37,863 nt of DNA from Crenothrix polyspora (GTDB lineage Bacteria; Pseudomonadota; Gammaproteobacteria; Methylococcales; Methylomonadaceae). Location of the stretch: the NCBI GenBank assembly GCA_945877505.1, contig CAMDWT010000019.1, positions 1-37,863 on the forward strand. Direction: 5' to 3'. The notes below the pieces were generated by a model, which was given only the letters and a program-made list of their open reading frames with translations, had not been told where the DNA came from and did no database searches. The translations under genes and the position numbers were made by a program. Within the stretch, counting starts at the first letter, position 1, and each line of letters begins with the position of its first letter. Positions 26,003-36,244 of this stretch are shown one piece after another.

Positions 26003-26934
26003 GATTTAACTCCTTTAACCGTTCTTACTTTTTTCAAATACGGTGCAAAACCTTCGTTACTCATCCAATATCTAACCAGATTAGTGACGCCAGTACTGGT
26101 TAAGGTTGCCCCTGCAAGGCCATCAACTTGGTATTGAGCACTTGGCTTAGTATTATCGACCACGCCTTTTATTAAACTCAATGCAGGTTCGCCAATATCA
26201 GCTTCCGTAATCAAACCTTTCTCAAGTGAAGGTTGATCAGACTCCGCATAGACTTTCTTACCTTTCCACAGGGCACGCCAATTAGGATTAACAACTTCAC
26301 CACCTAAGCCCGGTGTTTCAGCTTGATCATAAAAATTGATACTTTGTACCGTTTGACCATCTGCGTCTAAAGATAGAAAGCCATATAAGGTCGACCATAA
26401 ACCATAACCGTGCATCGGTAAAATGATTGATTTAGTCACGCCCGCTTCTTTCACTAAAAAGACCTTTGCATATTTAGCTTTTACCCTAATATGAGCAATA
26501 TCTTTTTCTTTAGGAATGGCAACGCTTTGCGCAGGATCTTTAGCCGCTTTACGTTGATCAAATTCATCGGCATTAATATTTTCTACATAATCGCCCGTTT
26601 CAAGATCAACAATTTTTGCTTCAATTTTTTCAGAAAATGCCGTATTAATATCAGCACCTTCTTCCAACAAACCCGCAACATCAAGAATATTCTTCTTCAT
26701 GTCGGCTGCTTTGTTATCAATTTGTAGAGGCTTTAAAGCAACCGCTGCAAATGAAACCAAAACCGCACAAACCAAACAAAGTGCAACAGCAATAGCAATC
26801 GTTTTCTCTAAACTATCATTACCTAAAGCGAGTACTTTATCTTTATAGATTATAAATTTCTGATACTGCTCATTTTTTTCAAGAACAGCACACCATTTTT
26901 CCATGTGTTTACATGGCACTTTATTCTTAGGCAT
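25999..26934 (-). CDS. nqrC: Na+-translocating NADH:quinone reductase subunit C (with N-terminal extension)
   Basis: FMN-carrying periplasmic subunit of 311 residues, whereas NqrC is usually about 255-260. The transmembrane helix ([21 protein letters not shown]) starts near residue 46, leaving a cytoplasmic extension of some 40 residues with Cys8 and Cys15. The start is well supported: AGAAGGA at 26944-26950 is 9 bases before the ATG, and no later start precedes the helix except the internal ATG at codon 11. The FMN is expected on Thr277 in [10 protein letters not shown]; the residue before Gly is Ala rather than Ser/Thr. The flanking GEVVNPNW and TPGLGGE motifs are normal. The gene overlaps nqrB by 8 bases. 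Confidence 0.95.
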   Translation of the reverse strand: MPKNKVPCKHMEKWCAVLEKNEQYQKFIIYKDKVLALGNDSLEKTIAIAVALCLVCAVLVSFAAVALKPLQIDNKAADMKKNILDVAGLLEEGADINTAFSEKIEAKIVDLETGDYVENINADEFDQRKAAKDPAQSVAIPKEKDIAHIRVKAKYAKVFLVKEAGVTKSIILPMHGYGLWSTLYGFLSLDADGQTVQSINFYDQAETPGLGGEVVNPNWRALWKGKKVYAESDQPSLEKGLITEADIGEPALSLIKGVVDNTKPSAQYQVDGLAGATLTSTGVTNLVRYWMSNEGFAPYLKKVRTVKGVKS

Positions 26935-28128
26935 GACGTTTCATCCTTCTTCTAATATTGGCCTGAATGACAAAGTAATCAATCGTTGGCGCAAACATGT
27001 TTGAAAATAGAATTGCCAGCATAATACCTTCTGGAAACGCCGGATTAACGACTCTGATGAGTACGGTCATACCCCCAACTAAAGCTCCAAACACCCAACG
27101 ACCGGTGTTAGTCATGGCCGCACTGACTGGATCAGTTGCCATATAAACCATACCAAAAGCAAAACCACCAACGGTCAAATGCCAATACCATGGAAAAGCA
27201 AACATAGGGTTGGTATCACTACCAATAAAATTAAACAGCGTTGCAATAACAACCATACCTGCAAATACACCGCCCATAATTCGATAAGAAGCCACACGGG
27301 TATACAACAAGAACGCGGCACCGATTAAGATAGCCAGCGTAGATGTCTCACCCAAACAACCTGGTTCAAAACCGAAGAATGTTTGCATCCAACTGTAATC
27401 AGCGGCATAAACGGCATCTAACCCACCATTTGCAGCTATACCTAAAGGCGTTGCTCTTGTGTAACCATCAACTGCAACCCATATTGAATCACCCGTCATA
27501 GACGCTGGATAAGCAAAATATAAAAATGCTCGTCCGGTTAGCGCTGGATTCAAAAAGTTTTTACCCGTTCCACCGAATACTTCTTTACCAATCACAATAC
27601 CAAAAGAAATACCTAAGGCGACTTGCCATAAAGGCATGTCAGGTGGCATTATCAAGGCATATAACATGGAAGAAACCAAAAAGCCTTCATTCACTTCATG
27701 GCCACGCACGGTAGCAAACAAGACTTCCCAAATACCGCCAATCGCTAGCGTTGTAATGTATATAGGTAGGAAGTACAAAGCGCCGTGAGCCAGATTTGAA
27801 AATGGGTTCATGGTGCTGTACCCAAATATCGTCATCGGGATACTGCGCCAGTTAGCTATTTTCTCAAGCCCCATTGTTTCCATTGCTAAGTTAGCTTGAT
27901 AACCTGTGTTATACATAGCCATCAACACACAAAACAGGGTTGCTATAACTACAAAAGTCATGGTTCGTTTCAGGTCATTACCATCGCGAACATGAGTAGT
28001 ACCGCGCGTTACATCAGATGGCGTATAAATGAAAGTATCAACCATCTCATAGAGACCGTAATACTTTGCAAACCGACCACCTTTTGTAAAATGCGGCTCT
28101 ATGCTATCTAAAATTTCTCTAGCCGACA

Positions 28129-28129
<1 letters not shown>
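26927..28129 (-). CDS. nqrB: Na+-translocating NADH:quinone reductase subunit B
   Basis: Main membrane subunit, 400 residues, which carries covalent FMN and riboflavin and forms part of the Na+ path. It has about ten helices. GRAFLYFAYPASMTGDSIW leads into the flavin site, DGYTRATPLG, with Thr227 as the attachment residue. The usual motif is S/T-G-A-T; here Arg225 replaces Gly. VFGGTGKNFLNPAL and GFAFGMVYMATDPVSAAMT are typical. The start overlaps the nqrA stop in TAATG. Confidence 0.96.
26944..26950 (-). promoter_or_regulatory. Ribosome-binding site that fixes the extended nqrC start
   Basis: AGAAGGA on the minus strand inside the 3' end of nqrB, 9 bases before the nqrC ATG. It supports the extended NqrC N-terminus. 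Confidence 0.65.
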
Positions 28130-29544
<1,415 letters not shown>

Positions 29545-29564
29545 TTAAGACATAAAACGTTGGC

Positions 29565-29593
29565 ATTACACCACAAAATCGATGTTTTCTCAA
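29565..29593 (-). promoter_or_regulatory. Predicted sigma-70 promoter of the nqr operon
   Basis: On the minus strand TTGAGA (29588-29593) and TGTAAT (29565-29570) are separated by exactly 17 bases. Each hexamer matches the consensus in five of six positions. It faces nqrA and would give a leader of roughly 80 bases. Confidence 0.62.
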
Positions 29594-29652
29594 TGCCGTT
29601 TTTAGTCGTCTAACAATATAATAGTGACGTTATTTAAATCTATTTACTCACC

Positions 29653-29680
29653 CCTATTTAAGTTGCCATACTTAAATAGG
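29653..29680. repeat. Perfect 10-bp inverted repeat upstream of nqrA
   Basis: CCTATTTAAG and CTTAAATAGG pair perfectly around an 8-base spacer. It is about 60 bases upstream of the nqr -35 hexamer and 57 bases after the stop of the aldolase family gene. No T tract follows on either strand, so it is either a weak terminator hairpin of that gene or an operator-like dyad for the nqr promoter. Confidence 0.5.
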
Positions 29681-29737
29681 ATGATTGGCTAACTTTACCC
29701 ATACAAAATCAAATATTCCAGAGACGCTTCTAAGCAT

Positions 29738-30385
29738 TTAGAGATTTTTTGGTAACTCGAAACAAATAGCTAAAGCCAAATATTTTATTAATTCTTCAGC
29801 GGCTTCCTGTAAATTACCACCAAAAGCAACAACGCCATCTTCATGCCCCAGCATTGTGAATAAGGCGATGTTATCTAAGTGACCTGTCTGAAATAAGTGC
29901 TCGACTGCTACGGCCATATCAACCGTTCCGTAGGGTATCTTGGCGGAAATATGAGGCACGTTAAGGGCCATAGTGTGCCGCCATATTTCTGGACTATGTA
30001 CGTGAATAACAGACTGAACCTTACTGTTAAGTGTATAAATACTTGCGTGTGTTAACGACTCAGAAGACGGCTTAAAAAGCCCAGAAGATTTCAGGTAATT
30101 ATCATGGGGTTCGGCTCGCTCTACTAGCGCATAATGCTCTGCCTGCAAATACTCAAGATGGCCTGTTTGAGTGCCGCTTATTATAAATTGCTGACTATGA
30201 GCATTAAGCCGCTGACTAATATTACCAAACCCTAAATTATCATAGCGATGTTCCACTTGCCCAATAAGGCCAAGACGGTAAATTATCGCCCTCCAAGCAC
30301 TGAGTTCATTAAATCCAAAAGGAATATTAATCGACTTATGAACATGCTCTAACTGATACTTTATAACGCCTTCTTGGTCATGCAT
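29738..30385 (-). CDS. Class II aldolase/adducin family protein
   Basis: Predicted metal-dependent class II aldolase fold protein of 215 residues (family: fuculose-1-phosphate aldolase, MtnB, AraD). Motifs: DNLGFGNISQRL (glycine-Asn-Ser loop), ISGTQTG (phosphate-binding), PSSESLTHASIY with Glu109, HVHSPEIW with His128 and His130, and GHEDGVVAFGG with His181. The three His residues form the zinc site. The substrate cannot be told from the sequence. It follows parE by 18 bases; the functional link is unclear. Confidence 0.85.
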   Translation of the reverse strand: MHDQEGVIKYQLEHVHKSINIPFGFNELSAWRAIIYRLGLIGQVEHRYDNLGFGNISQRLNAHSQQFIISGTQTGHLEYLQAEHYALVERAEPHDNYLKSSGLFKPSSESLTHASIYTLNSKVQSVIHVHSPEIWRHTMALNVPHISAKIPYGTVDMAVAVEHLFQTGHLDNIALFTMLGHEDGVVAFGGNLQEAAEELIKYLALAICFELPKNL

Positions 30386-30403
30386 AGTTAAATTACCGTC
30401 GTT

Positions 30404-32296
30404 TTACGCTATATCTGCTAAATTTCCTTTAGTTTCCAACCAAATTTTTCTATCTGAAGAGCGTTTTTTAGCCAAAAGTAAATCAAGCTTTCCAGTCGTG
30501 TCGTCATCTTCTTCTATGGTTAGTTGCACCAGTCGTCGAGTATCTGGATTCATCGTCGTTTCTCGTAACTGACTTGGGTTCATTTCACCTAAGCCTTTAA
30601 ACCGCTGGACATTGATTTGGCCTTTCAACTTTTCAGCTTTAATTCTATCTAAAACGCCTTGACGCTCTGCTTCATCAAGCGCATAAAAAACGCGTTTGCC
30701 TACATCAATACGATAAAGCGGCGGCATGGCTACAAACACATGCCCTTCCTTAACCAACGCATTGAAATGCTGATAAAATAAAGCACAGATTAACGTGGCA
30801 ATATGATTTCCGTCTGAATCCGCATCGGCCAAAATACAAACTTTACCATAACGTAAATGCTGTAAATCGCTAGACCCTGGTTCAATGCCTAACGCCACAG
30901 CAATATCATGCACCTCTTGTGATGCCATCACTTGGCTAGACTCTACTTCCCAGGTATTAAGAATCTTACCCCGTAGTGGCATAATGGCCTGAAAATCACG
31001 CTCACGGGCTTGCTTAGCTGAACCACCCGCAGAATCACCTTCGACTAAAAACAATTCTGTTCTGGCTATATCTTGCGCCGAACAATCGGCCAACTTACCT
31101 GGCAATGCCGGTCCTGACGTGATTCTTTTACGAATAATTTTTTTACTAGAACGCAATCGCTTCTGTGCACTAGAAATAATAATTTCAGCAATTTTTTCGC
31201 CTTCTGCTGGATTTTGGTTCAACCAAAGACTGAAACCATCTTTCGCAACACCTGAAACAAAAGCAACGCATTCTCTTGAGCTTAATCTTTCTTTGGTTTG
31301 ACCCGAAAACTGTGGATCTTCTAGCTTAACCGACAGCACAAAATGGCAATTTTCCCAAACGTCTTCAGGAGCCACTTTAATACCACGCGGCAAAATACTC
31401 CTAATATCACAAAACTCACGCATGGCTTCAGTTAAGCCCGCTCGCAACCCGTTAACATGCGTTCCACCTTGCGCGGTAGGTACCAAGTTGACATAACTTT
31501 CATTAAGTATTTCAGGTGGATTTTCTAATGCCCACACAATACCCCACTCTACGGCCTCATGATTTGCGGCCATATTGCCCATGAAGGGCTGTTCTGGAAA
31601 AAACTCAATATCGCCAATTCGATCCAATAAATACTCTTTAAGACCATCTTGATAACACCACAGATAGTCTTCGTTACTTTGCTCATCCTTTAAACTTATT
31701 TGTAACCCTGGACACAAGACCGCTTTTGCTCGTAGGACATGCTTAAGCTTAGTGATTGATATCTTGCTAGAATCAAAATATTTTTCATTAGGCCAAAACC
31801 TAACCGACGTTCCCGTGTTGTTTCGACCGACTGATCCCGTTTCGGTTAGTTCAGTTTGCTTTTCACCATCCGCATAACTCATGGCATAAATCTTACCATT
31901 ACGCTTAACTTCAATATCTAGTTTGGCAGATAACGCATTAACAACTGAGACACCCACACCATGCAAACCGCCGGAAAATTGATAGTTTTTATTAGAAAAC
32001 TTGCCTCCTGCATGTAACTGAGTAAGAATAACTTCGACCCCAGGAATGCCTTGCTCAGGGTGAATATCTACTGGCATACCACGACCATCGTCACTCACTA
32101 GAACTGAACCATCCTTGTAGATAACCACATCGATCGTCTTGGCAAACCCAGCCATAGCCTCATCGACACTATTATCAACAACCTCTTGAACAAGATGATT
32201 GGGTCGAGTGGTATCCGTGTACATACCAGGACGCTTTCTTACAGGCTCTAATCCGCTTAGTACTTCTATTGCGGCCGCATTATATTCATTACTCAT
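30404..32296 (-). CDS. parE: DNA topoisomerase IV subunit B
   Basis: ATPase subunit of topoisomerase IV, which decatenates chromosomes, 630 residues (ParE is about 630; GyrB about 800). The GHKL ATPase has VQEVVDNSVDEAMAG, SDDGRGMPVDI and SGGLHGVGVSVVNAL. The TOPRIM domain has LFLVEGDSAGGSAKQ, AIMPLRGKILN and ADADSDGNHI. The absence of the long GyrB insertion and the RKRPGMYTDTTRPNHL start favour ParE over GyrB. The parC partner is not in the window. Confidence 0.95.
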   Translation of the reverse strand: MSNEYNAAAIEVLSGLEPVRKRPGMYTDTTRPNHLVQEVVDNSVDEAMAGFAKTIDVVIYKDGSVLVSDDGRGMPVDIHPEQGIPGVEVILTQLHAGGKFSNKNYQFSGGLHGVGVSVVNALSAKLDIEVKRNGKIYAMSYADGEKQTELTETGSVGRNNTGTSVRFWPNEKYFDSSKISITKLKHVLRAKAVLCPGLQISLKDEQSNEDYLWCYQDGLKEYLLDRIGDIEFFPEQPFMGNMAANHEAVEWGIVWALENPPEILNESYVNLVPTAQGGTHVNGLRAGLTEAMREFCDIRSILPRGIKVAPEDVWENCHFVLSVKLEDPQFSGQTKERLSSRECVAFVSGVAKDGFSLWLNQNPAEGEKIAEIIISSAQKRLRSSKKIIRKRITSGPALPGKLADCSAQDIARTELFLVEGDSAGGSAKQARERDFQAIMPLRGKILNTWEVESSQVMASQEVHDIAVALGIEPGSSDLQHLRYGKVCILADADSDGNHIATLICALFYQHFNALVKEGHVFVAMPPLYRIDVGKRVFYALDEAERQGVLDRIKAEKLKGQINVQRFKGLGEMNPSQLRETTMNPDTRRLVQLTIEEDDDTTGKLDLLLAKKRSSDRKIWLETKGNLADIA

Positions 32297-32391
32297 TATT
32301 GCTAAACACTCATAAGCCCCTTTAAATTACTATCTTTATCTACTAAAGCCTTATACCCAAGTTACTTTAGTCGACGACTGTATTTTTTATT

Positions 32392-33204
32392 CTACCTTGA
32401 GGTAGGCATGCCTTTAAAATAGACTTTTGCCTCATGCCAAAAAGCATCCAATTCCATCAACTCACACTCTTTCAATTCTCGACCAGAAGCGGCAACTTGT
32501 TGTTCAATATAATTAAATCGCTTGGTGAACTTTTTAGTACTTTCTTTCAGTGCAATTTCTGGATTTACCTTTAAATGCCTAGCTAAGTTGACGGCAACCA
32601 ACAATAAGTCACCAATTTCTTCTTGTATGTGTGCTTGATCACCTGATTCCCACGCTTCTTTTACTTCATCTAACTCTTCAAGTACTTTAGCAAAAACAGG
32701 GGGCAAATCTGGCCAATCAAAGCCATGCTGAGCCGCACGATCTTGAATTTTCTCACACTCCATTAGGGCGGGAAGATTACCAGCAACGCCTGATAAAACA
32801 CTAGTTTGCGGGGATGCTTTACCTTTCTCTTGTCGCTCTATCGCCTTAGCTTGTTCCCATGCCTTATGCCGTTCTGCATCCGTATTGAAGACGGCATCTG
32901 AAAAAACATGCGGATGCCTACGCACCAATTTGTCACATATCCCTGCAGAGACCTCTTCAAAATTAAATAGTCCTCGTTCTTGAGCAATTTGAGAGTGAAA
33001 AACCACCTGCAGTAACAGATCACCTAACTCTGAACGTAAATCATCCAAATCATTACGCTCAATGGCATCAACAACTTCGTAAGCTTCTTCAATAAGATAA
33101 GGAATCAAACTTGTAAAATCTTGCTTGATATCCCACGCACAACCATCCTCAGGTCTACGTAAGCGAGACATGAGGTCTAATAATTGTTGAGTGTTTTTTA
33201 ACAT
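32392..33204 (-). CDS. mazG: Nucleoside triphosphate pyrophosphohydrolase MazG
   Basis: House-cleaning enzyme of 270 residues that hydrolyses NTPs to NMP and PPi. It has two MazG repeats, the first with CAWDIKQDFTSLIPYLIEEA, YEVVDAIE and SELGDLLLQVVFHSQIA, the second with EELDEVKEAWE and EEIGDLLLVAVNLARHL. The conserved EExxE and ExxD metal-binding residues are seen in both. It follows the adenosine-kinase-like gene by 15 bases. Confidence 0.94.
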   Translation of the reverse strand: MLKNTQQLLDLMSRLRRPEDGCAWDIKQDFTSLIPYLIEEAYEVVDAIERNDLDDLRSELGDLLLQVVFHSQIAQERGLFNFEEVSAGICDKLVRRHPHVFSDAVFNTDAERHKAWEQAKAIERQEKGKASPQTSVLSGVAGNLPALMECEKIQDRAAQHGFDWPDLPPVFAKVLEELDEVKEAWESGDQAHIQEEIGDLLLVAVNLARHLKVNPEIALKESTKKFTKRFNYIEQQVAASGRELKECELMELDAFWHEAKVYFKGMPTSR

Positions 33205-33219
33205 GTAAAGCTCAGAAGT

Positions 33220-34152
33220 TTAAAATGAAGTAGCAAAATTTTCATGATATCGCTGTTTAAAATCAGCCATATTTATAGAGTGATTCTGGGTACCGTTATG
33301 CTCTATTTTGATAGCGCCCATTAAAGAAGCGATTCTTCCTGTCGTTTCCCAATCATATTCATTCATCAAACCATAAAGTAAGCCTGCTCGATAGGCATCA
33401 CCACAACCGGTAGGATCAAGTAACACTTTAGGCTTTGCAACGGGAATGCTTATACACTGGCCTTTAGTATAGATAGTCGATCCTTGACCACCCAATGTCA
33501 CAACTAAAGCTTCAACCCTTTCCGCTATTTGCTCTAAAGATAAACCTGTGCGCTCTTGCATTAACTCAGATTCATAATCATTTAAGGTGATCCATGTTGC
33601 TTGATCAATAAAAGTCAATAATTCTGCCCCATTGAACATGGGCATACCTTGACCTGGATCAAACACAAAAGGGATCCCTAATTCAACAAACTGCTCGGCA
33701 TGTAATTGCATACCTTCTTTGCCATCGGGAGACACAATACCAATGCTAATATCCCTATCGGTTGGAATTGAATTTAAATGTGAAAAGCTCATGGCCCCAG
33801 GATGAAACGCAGTAATCTGATTACCGTCTTCGTCAGTCGTAATATAGGCTTGGCCCGTGTAATGATTATCTAATATCTGAATAAACTCACTGGAAATACT
33901 ATTCTGATTTAGCCATTGACTATACGCTTCAAAATCATGACCGACGACCGCCATTGTCAAAGCTTCTTCACCTAACATATTCAAATTATAGGCAATATTT
34001 CCCGCACAACCCCCATACTCACGACGCATGACGGGAACTAGAAAGGATACATTCAAAATATGTACTTTTTCGGGCAATATATGATTTTTAAATTTATCAT
34101 GAAAAACCATAATGGTGTCATAAGCCATTGATCCGCATATTAATGCACTCAT
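33220..34152 (-). CDS. PfkB family kinase, probable adenosine kinase
   Basis: Predicted ribokinase/PfkB family kinase of 310 residues. The start SALICGSMAYDTIMVF and the segment SFLVPVMRREYGGCAGNIAYNL resemble the adenosine kinase-like proteins of beta- and gammaproteobacteria. The ATP site and catalytic Asp252 are in DPTGCGDAYRAGLL (residues 246-259). Adenosine is therefore the probable substrate, inferred from family resemblance, not proven. GAGG stands 7 bases before the ATG. It lies 12 bases after dgkA and 15 bases before mazG. Confidence 0.85.
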   Translation of the reverse strand: MSALICGSMAYDTIMVFHDKFKNHILPEKVHILNVSFLVPVMRREYGGCAGNIAYNLNMLGEEALTMAVVGHDFEAYSQWLNQNSISSEFIQILDNHYTGQAYITTDEDGNQITAFHPGAMSFSHLNSIPTDRDISIGIVSPDGKEGMQLHAEQFVELGIPFVFDPGQGMPMFNGAELLTFIDQATWITLNDYESELMQERTGLSLEQIAERVEALVVTLGGQGSTIYTKGQCISIPVAKPKVLLDPTGCGDAYRAGLLYGLMNEYDWETTGRIASLMGAIKIEHNGTQNHSINMADFKQRYHENFATSF

Positions 34153-34164
34153 CTTTTACCCTCT

Positions 34165-34524
34165 TTATAATAAAATTAATGCCCAGGTTACAGCAACCCA
34201 AGCTAAAGACATCATCACGGCTGCAGAACCAATATCTTTTGCTCTACCCGATAATTCATGATGCTCTAAACCCACTCGATCAACCACTGCTTCAATCGCT
34301 GAATTTAATAACTCAACCAATAGAACCAAAACCACACTACCGATCAGCAATACTTTTTCAATAGCACTTCCCCCTAACCAAATAGCAATAGGCGTTGAAA
34401 TCACCAAAAGAATGACCTCTTGCCTAAAAGCTTCTTCGTGTTTCCAGGTTGCCTTGAATCCAGCGACTGAAAAAAAACACGCATTGATTAAGCGCTTAAA
34501 ACCTTTTGCATTTTGATTTGCCAT
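34165..34524 (-). CDS. dgkA: Diacylglycerol kinase
   Basis: Small integral-membrane diacylglycerol kinase of 119 residues with three helices, which recycles diacylglycerol to phosphatidic acid. Glu31 in KHEEAFRQE and the stretch VELLNSAIEAVVDRV (Glu71, Asn74, Glu78) are the catalytic residues of the family, and AKDIGSAAVMMS is the C-terminal motif. The length is normal. Confidence 0.93.
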   Translation of the reverse strand: MANQNAKGFKRLINACFFSVAGFKATWKHEEAFRQEVILLVISTPIAIWLGGSAIEKVLLIGSVVLVLLVELLNSAIEAVVDRVGLEHHELSGRAKDIGSAAVMMSLAWVAVTWALILL

Positions 34525-34581
34525 TTACTTTATTAATTACCTGTTATCTATAGTTAAATCTAAAAATAGTATTAGTTGCTA

Positions 34582-34965
34582 TTAATCGTCTATCAATTCT
34601 TGATAGCTATCAGCACTCATAAGTTGCTCTAATCCTGATAAATCTGTGGCTTTAACACAAAATATCCAAGCACCATAAGGATCATCATTTATGAGCTCAG
34701 GTTCATCGGACAAAAGAAGATTGGTGGCGACAATTTCACCAGAAACGGGACTGAACAAGTCTGATGCTGTTTTAACCGACTCAACCACTGCGCATTGTTC
34801 TTGAGCGGCTACTTTAAGGCCAATTTCTGGCAACCCTACATAAACTAAATCGCCTAATTGTTCTTGAGCAAATTCGGTTATACCGACACGAATAATATTA
34901 TCGTCTTCAAGGCGAGCCCATTCATGCGACGATGCATACTTTAAATTAACAGGTAAATCACTCAT
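34582..34965 (-). CDS. gcvH: Glycine cleavage system H protein
   Basis: Lipoyl carrier protein of 127 residues. It starts with SDLPVNLKYASSHEWARLE; Lys65 in VESVKTASDLFSPVSGEIV is the lipoylation site. GDLVYVGLPE and NDDPYGAWIFCVK are conserved. No gcvT or gcvP is adjacent, so it may work with distant glycine cleavage genes or serve lipoate relay. Confidence 0.94.
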   Translation of the reverse strand: MSDLPVNLKYASSHEWARLEDDNIIRVGITEFAQEQLGDLVYVGLPEIGLKVAAQEQCAVVESVKTASDLFSPVSGEIVATNLLLSDEPELINDDPYGAWIFCVKATDLSGLEQLMSADSYQELIDD

Positions 34966-35122
34966 GGTTTATTCTCTCAAAAATTAAAAATTTACAAAGC
35001 AAAAAGCCTTCAGCATTAGGTTAAAAATAAAATAGATTGTCTATTTTCACATTGAACCTTGTACCTTATACTTTGCACCTTTAGACTACATAGTCTTATA
35101 TGGTAACAAACATCAATAAATC

Positions 35123-35374
35123 ATGCCTGAGATACTGATCTACACAACGAATATTTGTCCCTACTGCATCATGGCTAAACGCTTACTTGATAAAAAAGGC
35201 GCGTCTTATACTGAAATAAATGTTGATACTAATGCCGGCATGAGAAATGAAATGATTCTTAAAACGAAGCGGCGCACAGTGCCACAGATCTTTATTGGAG
35301 ACTTCCATGTGGGTGGTTATGATGACTTATATGCGCTAGATCAACAAAAAAAATTAGACTTACTGCTAAAATGA
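35123..35374 (+). CDS. grxC: Glutaredoxin 3 (GrxC)
   Basis: Dithiol glutaredoxin of 83 residues with the active site CPYC (C12, C15), the glutathione-binding TVPQIFIGDFHVGGYDDL and a thioredoxin fold. It starts MPEILIYTT. The stop overlaps the start of the DUF1289 gene in ATGA. It lies divergent from gcvH, 157 bases away; that gap holds no gene I can see. Confidence 0.95.
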   Translation: MPEILIYTTNICPYCIMAKRLLDKKGASYTEINVDTNAGMRNEMILKTKRRTVPQIFIGDFHVGGYDDLYALDQQKKLDLLLK

Positions 35375-35550
35375 AACTTTCTGAGCCACCTGTCTCGTCA
35401 CCTTGTATCAGCCAATGCTCGCTGAATGCTAACCATATTTGTATCGGTTGCTTTCGCTCTATTGACGAAATAACATCTTGGGCTCGGGTTGATGATAAAA
35501 CAAAGCGCCAGTTTTTAGCCAATATTGAACACAGACAAAAGTCTTTTTAA
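35371..35550 (+). CDS. DUF1289 family small zinc-ribbon-like protein
   Basis: A 59-residue protein starting in the ATGA overlap with grxC. It has SPCISQCSLNANHICIGCFR, four cysteines at 12, 16, 24 and 27, then SIDEITSWARV and a Lys/Arg/Gln-rich tail, matching the DUF1289 family (often labelled Fe-S protein YdhL-like). Four Cys suggest Zn or Fe-S binding. The function is unknown; overlap suggests coupling to grxC. Confidence 0.85.
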   Translation: MKLSEPPVSSPCISQCSLNANHICIGCFRSIDEITSWARVDDKTKRQFLANIEHRQKSF

Positions 35551-35625
35551 AATACACGTTATGTTGAGATAAGCTAAACACCTAACAAGCCTACAAAGTA
35601 ACTTTATAATCTAGGATATTTTAGA

Positions 35626-36225
35626 ATGAAACAATTACATAGAAGTGATTTATTTGGTTGGTCAGAATTTAATACCGATCGCAACCTAGATTTTCATAGT
35701 GTACTTTGGGTGCGTGATGCTGGAAACATTATCATTGACCCCTTACCCATGTCAGAACATGATCACAGCCATCTGCAACTATTAGGTGGCGTCCATTACA
35801 TCATCATCACCAACAGTGATCATTGCCGTGATGCTGAACATATCGCCCACACGACAGGTGCCCAGATTTTTGGCCCCTCCTGTGAAAATGATACGTTTCC
35901 AATTACGTGTGATCGTTGGCTACATGATAACGAAGAGATTGTTCCCGGGCTAGTGGCTTATCAACTTGAAGGCTCTAAAACTTCAGGAGAGCTCGCCTTA
36001 TTACTGGAACATACGACCCTCATTACGGGCGACCTCATTCGTTGTCATATAGGCGGTGAATTATGCATGCTACCTAAAGCTAAACTAATCGACCATCACA
36101 AGGCCGCTCAATCCGTTAAACGGATTGCTGATTTTCCCGGCATTAAAGCCATTTTAACCGGTGATGGTTGGCCTGTTTTTAATCATGGCAGTGAAGCACT
36201 ACATCGATTAGCAAGATCAATTTAA
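35626..36225 (+). CDS. Atypical metallo-beta-lactamase-fold protein
   Basis: A 199-residue protein with the strands and turns of a metallo-beta-lactamase fold (SVLWVRDAGNIIIDPL, EGSKTSGELALLLE, TTLITGDLIR, AILTGDGWPVF). The metal motif HxHxDH is replaced: residues 61-66 read ITNSDH, so both leading His are missing while Asp65 and His66 remain, and ITGD keeps the next Asp. This looks like a known group of degenerate MBL proteins rather than a broken gene, since the frame is intact and an AGGA stands 10 bases before the ATG. Catalytic activity and substrate are uncertain. Confidence 0.75.
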   Translation: MKQLHRSDLFGWSEFNTDRNLDFHSVLWVRDAGNIIIDPLPMSEHDHSHLQLLGGVHYIIITNSDHCRDAEHIAHTTGAQIFGPSCENDTFPITCDRWLHDNEEIVPGLVAYQLEGSKTSGELALLLEHTTLITGDLIRCHIGGELCMLPKAKLIDHHKAAQSVKRIADFPGIKAILTGDGWPVFNHGSEALHRLARSI

Positions 36226-36244
36226 GTCGGTCATTTTTGCTTTT

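Noticed and set aside
32392-32410. CTACC/GGTAG hairpin at the mazG end as terminator
   Set aside because: The stem is only 5 bp and on the mazG strand it is followed by A residues rather than T.
35083-35096. AGACTA/TAGTCT palindrome in the grxC-gcvH gap
   Set aside because: The arms leave only two bases for a loop, and one such short palindrome is expected by chance in AT-rich DNA. The remaining gap shows no gene or clear promoter.
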